From assembly GCA_021234155.1 (NCBI GenBank), contig JAJEKV010000033.1, positions 13,893,422-13,957,421 of the forward strand: 64,000 nucleotides of DNA, read 5' to 3'. The stretch comes from Isoetes taiwanensis. Lineage: Eukaryota; Streptophyta; Lycopodiopsida; Isoetales; Isoetaceae. Made by a program: the position numbers and the translations under genes. This document shows, one piece after another, positions 61,801-64,000 of the stretch (position 1 is its first letter; every line of letters begins with the position of its first letter). The notes beneath the pieces are model-generated. The model saw only the letters and a program-made list of their open reading frames with translations, made no database searches and was not told the DNA's origin.

Positions 61801-62889
61801 TTCACGGCATCTTTGTAAATGAGGTAAGCTTAACACATCACTATAATATAAATTTACTCCCTTTAGAACCTATATGTGCCATAACTTTAAGACTAATCGA
61901 AAGATCTGATAGAAGTTACTAGAAGTTCCTGATGGGGCTGCAGTCTCATAATGTACTCATTTCGGCCATGCAGACGAATTGGGGTCAACTATATACGAAA
62001 TAAAGGCCATCTTCTTCTTTCCTTCTTTCCTGTAAAACGCCACATAAGAAATGAGGCCTAAAATCCTATATAAAATTGCGTGAAGTACTCCAATGTCACT
62101 CACATAAGTCCATCTGCCAAAATCCTTGTCTAAAGTCGGGTGCCTGACTAGGCAATCCCAACTCAGTTTCATATCTTACTAATCAGCATGCATACATAAA
62201 AGTCATAATACTATGAACCAAATGACTTTTATATTGTCTAATAAAATGTAACACCCACCCTTGAAATACAAATTATCCTCCATTTTTGTTTTCATAGCTT
62301 TCTACTTCACTCCTGGACAAAATGAATCTTTCTATTTATATGGGTTGCCATTATGTTTGCACGATCTCTTTTACAAATAAATGTGTATGACAGTATGACC
62401 CGACTTTGTATCCAATGTGTGAAACCTTGCAATGTATTTGGTAAATTTGAATTTACAATTATAGAATCACCTAAACTTGCATACGCTTTTCTTAACCAAG
62501 GTATCTACCCTAATAGCTTGAGACCATTTGGCTTGGGCCAATGAGTTTATTTTCTTTCCAGCCACTACTAGCCAATATGTTATTAAATCTCTCATTTCCC
62601 TCTAAATAAGATCCGCATTTAGACTGGTCTTTTATTATCTCGCATTTCCCTCTAAGTAAAACCCACGTTTAGACTATTAATAGCTACCTACCCAAATAGA
62701 TCGTGCCTATACGCATACTATAGCTACCTATCCAAGTAGGATATGTGTATGTGTTGTATGCGTTAATAAATAATAGGTACGATGTTTCGAGGGGAAAACC
62801 TTAACAATAATAAACTCGTTGAGAAACTATACATTCATATATTTGTACATATCAATGTGATGATGCAGGCATTAATTCATCTCGCTTGA
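52861..62889 (+). CDS. CCD1-like: CCD1-like carotenoid cleavage dioxygenase, copy 4 (intact frame)
   Basis: Exons: 1 (52861 or 52888-53049), 2 (53123-53193), micro-exon 3 (53280-53294), 4 (53548-53659), 5 (54168-54270), 6 (54360-54422), 7 (59941-60051), 8 (60131-60315), 9 (60399-60522; alternative acceptor at 60387), 10 (60916-61027), 11 (61103-61204), 12 (61417-61641), 13 (61712-61823), 14 (probably 62869-62889). Each junction has GT/AG and phases agree, giving 506 codons including the stop from the second ATG (515 from the first), against about 540 aa for typical CCD1. Iron ligands sit in [28 protein letters not shown] and [18 protein letters not shown] and WIDGDGM are present. CCD1 enzymes are cytosolic and cleave carotenoids or apocarotenoids at 9,10 (9',10') bonds. 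No transit peptide is seen. The copia element occupies intron 6. Exon 14 is the least certain part. Confidence 0.87.
53280..53294 (+). other. 15-nt micro-exon of CCD copy 4
   Basis: Exon GATTGATGGAGATGG between TTTACAG and GTATAG. Phase 2 on both sides completes Trp and Gly and encodes the conserved IDGD of the FDGDGM motif. Orthologous micro-exons are at 12652-12666 (copy 2), 33342-33356 (copy 3, acceptor lost) and 1026-1034 (copy 1, shortened). Confidence 0.9.
54556..54796 (+). repeat. 5' LTR of the copia element
   Basis: TGGCAGCCTATGTATTTATA ... AAGTTTTGTCA: begins TG and ends CA. It contains a TATTTATATAGG TATA-like stretch near its start, which could act as a promoter inside intron 6 of the CCD gene. 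Confidence 0.88.
54797..54808 (+). other. Primer binding site (initiator Met tRNA type)
   Basis: TGGTATCAGAGC immediately after the 5' LTR is the standard plant copia primer site complementary to initiator-methionine tRNA. Confidence 0.9.
55229..55970 (+). pseudogene. copia gag, broken
   Basis: Opens at the ATG at 55229 ([20 protein letters not shown], matching the L.G.NY..W start of copia gag). A stop at about 55406 and others near 55479-55520 interrupt it. It resumes at 55539 ([32 protein letters not shown]). A frameshift near 55910 puts the CCHC zinc knuckle ([14 protein letters not shown], 55915-55960) out of frame. Non-functional. Confidence 0.82.
56102..57105 (+). pseudogene. copia protease-integrase region
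   Basis: Protease motif reads [12 protein letters not shown], where active copies have DSGA, so the catalytic triad is altered. The GAG-pre-integrase zinc finger is HARYGHLS...CDACNLGK. The integrase DDE residues are in [18 protein letters not shown] and VVERKN. The frame is lost at about 57088, where one extra base precedes TTTGGGGTGAAGC; pol continues in another frame at 57132-57542 ([19 protein letters not shown]). Confidence 0.88.
57289..58319 (+). repeat. 515-bp tandem duplication inside pol
   Basis: GCATTTTTATTGGGTATGAT starts at 57289 and again at 57804. The two units are nearly identical to GATTGGGTSTCTGCGATGCA. The join is at GCGATGCATTTTTATTGGG. The first unit has one extra A near 57537, which shifts its frame. 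It covers the integrase C-terminal tail and the linker before reverse transcriptase. Confidence 0.93.
58320..59607 (+). pseudogene. copia reverse transcriptase-RNase H
   Basis: RT starts [21 protein letters not shown] 1-nt loss at about 58490 breaks FAPFARL from [11 protein letters not shown]-type sequence. RT motifs continue: [29 protein letters not shown] and the active site [11 protein letters not shown] (YFDD where YVDD is usual). The RNase H boundary is shifted near 59376 ([30 protein letters not shown]). Confidence 0.9.
59665..59904 (+). repeat. 3' LTR of the copia element
   Basis: Matches the 5' LTR along its whole length with scattered substitutions and no large gaps. CCD exon 7 begins only 37 bp further on, at 59941, so the element sits at the very end of intron 6, next to the acceptor. 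Confidence 0.88.
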
Positions 62890-62902
62890 TCGGGAACCAA
62901 GA

Positions 62903-62962
62903 GAGTGAGTGTGTGTGCGCGTGCGCGGGCGTGCGTGCACGCGCGCGCGTGCATGCGTGTGT
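62903..62962. repeat. (GT/GC)n microsatellite
   Basis: Alternating purine-pyrimidine run (GTGTGTGTGCGCGTGCGCGG...) just after the presumed last CCD exon. Such runs can adopt Z-DNA. Confidence 0.9.
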
Positions 62963-63079
62963 CTTATCTTCTTCTCAGTCATAGTCTTTTTGCTCTTGAT
63001 CTTGTTGGTAGTCTCGAGCATCTTTGATCTTATGTTCTTGCTTGCCCTTTGGGCTTTTGTACATAGTCATTATATTATT

Positions 63080-63230
63080 TCATTGCATAGAATCTAGTTT
63101 CTTCGTATTTTCTTGCATCATTCTCGTATCTTGCTCTTAGGCTCGTGATTGCTAAAAGATCAAGAGCAAGAAGACTATAATTGATCACGAGCATAAACAA
63201 GAGCAAGAGAAATTGCTAGATAAGATTGAA
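63080..63230. repeat. Imperfect inverted repeat around AAGATCAAGAGCAAG
   Basis: Words CTTGCATCATTCTCGTATCT, TTGCTCTTAGGCTCGTGATT and, after the centre, AAGAGCAAGAAGACTATAAT, GATCACGAGCATAAACAAGA are partly complementary. No gene seen. Confidence 0.4.
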
Positions 63231-63470
63231 GCTCATATTGGTGTTGAAGCGGAATGCTCTTCCTATCCTCGATCATCCCTATATATAGTGCTATAAATCT
63301 CAACAATGAATAATCGCCATATAGCGCAATTGCATACAGGACACTTGACGCACATGCATGAGGTCACTTAACGTAAGTGTATAAGCGATATTGGATGCAT
63401 TCAAGAAAGCCACTGGAAACACTCAAGAAAGCCATTGAGACCTACTTATCACATTATAAGTTTGTGTCTA

Positions 63471-63630
63471 GGTGTTTGGGCTAGTGGTAACACACCAATT
63501 CTAGCAACTACAGGTCTCGAGTTCGAGACTGTCTAGAATTGCACTCTGAACTGGTGGGTGTCAAATCTCACAGGTGCCATGTAAAGTGGCTGGCGGCAGG
63601 GCCCAACCAATGTAGTGTGGCATGTATCTC
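63471..63630 (+). mobile_element. tRNA-derived SINE, second family copy
   Basis: GGGCTAGTGGTAACACACC, then GGTCTCGAGTTCGAGAC, then GCACTC, GGTGTCAAATCTCACAGG, GGCGGCAGGGCCCAACCAAT and GTAGTGTGGCATGT align along the minus-strand SINE at 37826-38054. It is 3'-shortened and ends in a CT-rich run. It is not a tRNA gene: the acceptor stem does not pair and the body continues past the B box. Confidence 0.8.
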
Positions 63631-63656
63631 TCTCTCCCTCTCTCTCTCTCTCTCTC
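63628..63656. repeat. (CT)n microsatellite
   Basis: CTCTCTCTCCCTCTCTCTCT run at the 3' end of the SINE copy. Confidence 0.95.
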
Positions 63657-63669
63657 GAGGTTGGGAAGG

Positions 63670-64000
63670 CTGCCGACATATAAAACTTACAGAGATCGGG
63701 GAGTTTTGTAGCTCGTATTTCTATGACATGATCCAAAAAAAACCTGCCGACATATAAAACTTACAGAGATCGGGGAGTTTTGTAGCTTGTATTCTATGCC
63801 ACGCTCCAAAAAAACCCATCTATTCCATCTGTTCCACAAGCCTTATATGTCTGAAACTCACGAGGCATTCCAACATTTGCATAAAACTTAGAGATCGGGG
63901 AGTTTTGTAGCTCGTATTCTATAACACGCCCCAAAAAAACCCATATATTTCATCTGTTCCACAAGCCTTACATGCCTGAAACTCACGGGGCATTCTATAA
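63670..64000. repeat. Tandem repeats, about 70-bp and 140-bp units
   Basis: CATATAAAACTTACAGAGAT, CGGGGAGTTTTGTAGCTCGT and ATTCTATNACACGCNCCAAA recur starting near 63677, 63750 and 63882. The last two units also share CCATCTGTTCCACAAGCCTT and ..CTGAAACTCACGRGGCATTC. The array reaches the window edge. Confidence 0.9.

Noticed and set aside
25824-61823. Functional apocarotenoid cluster (CCD plus UGT)
   Set aside because: The UGT is a truncated, frameshifted fragment without the sugar-donor domain, so no working second enzyme is present in the window.
63471-63545. Possible tRNA gene
   Set aside because: A- and B-box-like words are present, but no paired acceptor stem. The same sequence with a longer body occurs at 37826-38054, so it is a SINE.

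Overview
The window looks like nuclear DNA of a land plant. It is AT-rich, intron-rich and gene-poor, with many decayed plant retroelements, a tRNA-derived SINE and plant gene families (carotenoid cleavage dioxygenase, UDP-glycosyltransferase, TMK-type receptor kinase). The repeat mix, including a DUF7869-type element relic and a LINE with an ATTCT tail, makes a fern or other seed-free plant my best guess. I cannot prove that from the sequence alone.

The backbone is a dispersed cluster of CCD1-clade carotenoid cleavage dioxygenase genes sharing one 14-exon architecture, including a 15-nt micro-exon. Copy 1 (-, 323-1409, exons 1-6 only, plus a relic extra exon 1 near 1948-2045), copy 2 (+, 12163-16931) and copy 3 (-, 29616-33736) are pseudogenes with frameshifts and lost splice sites. 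Copy 4 (+, 52861-62889) reads open through all exons, keeps the four iron-binding histidines, and carries a roughly 5.3-kb Ty1/copia element inside intron 6. The orientations are -, +, -, +: two head-to-head pairs with the inner genes converging.

Between the CCD copies: 1.4-12 kb holds hairpins, a 451-bp duplication and a GGAAACCC-type palindromic minisatellite, then mostly blank DNA and a few unrecognised relics. 17-29 kb holds a LINE zinc-finger relic, a degenerate array rich in TTCTAGAA, a UGT 5' fragment followed by a foldback, and a TMK-like LRR kinase pseudogene. 33.8-39.1 kb is a 2.5-kb tandem segmental duplication in which one copy carries a SINE that the other lacks. 39.1-44.5 kb holds a DUF7869-like relic and a twice-copied unrecognised gene relic. 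46.1-48.2 kb is a 5'-truncated LINE, followed by a SET-domain relic at 48.6-49.4 kb.

If copy 4 is expressed, it would encode a roughly 506-515 aa enzyme of the class that cleaves carotenoids and apocarotenoids to volatile ionone-type products. The other genes are broken, so no complete pathway or new multi-gene system is visible. What stands out is the CCD birth-and-death cluster, the large intronic copia insertion in its only intact member, and the number of fresh-looking foldbacks and paralogous empty/filled insertion sites.
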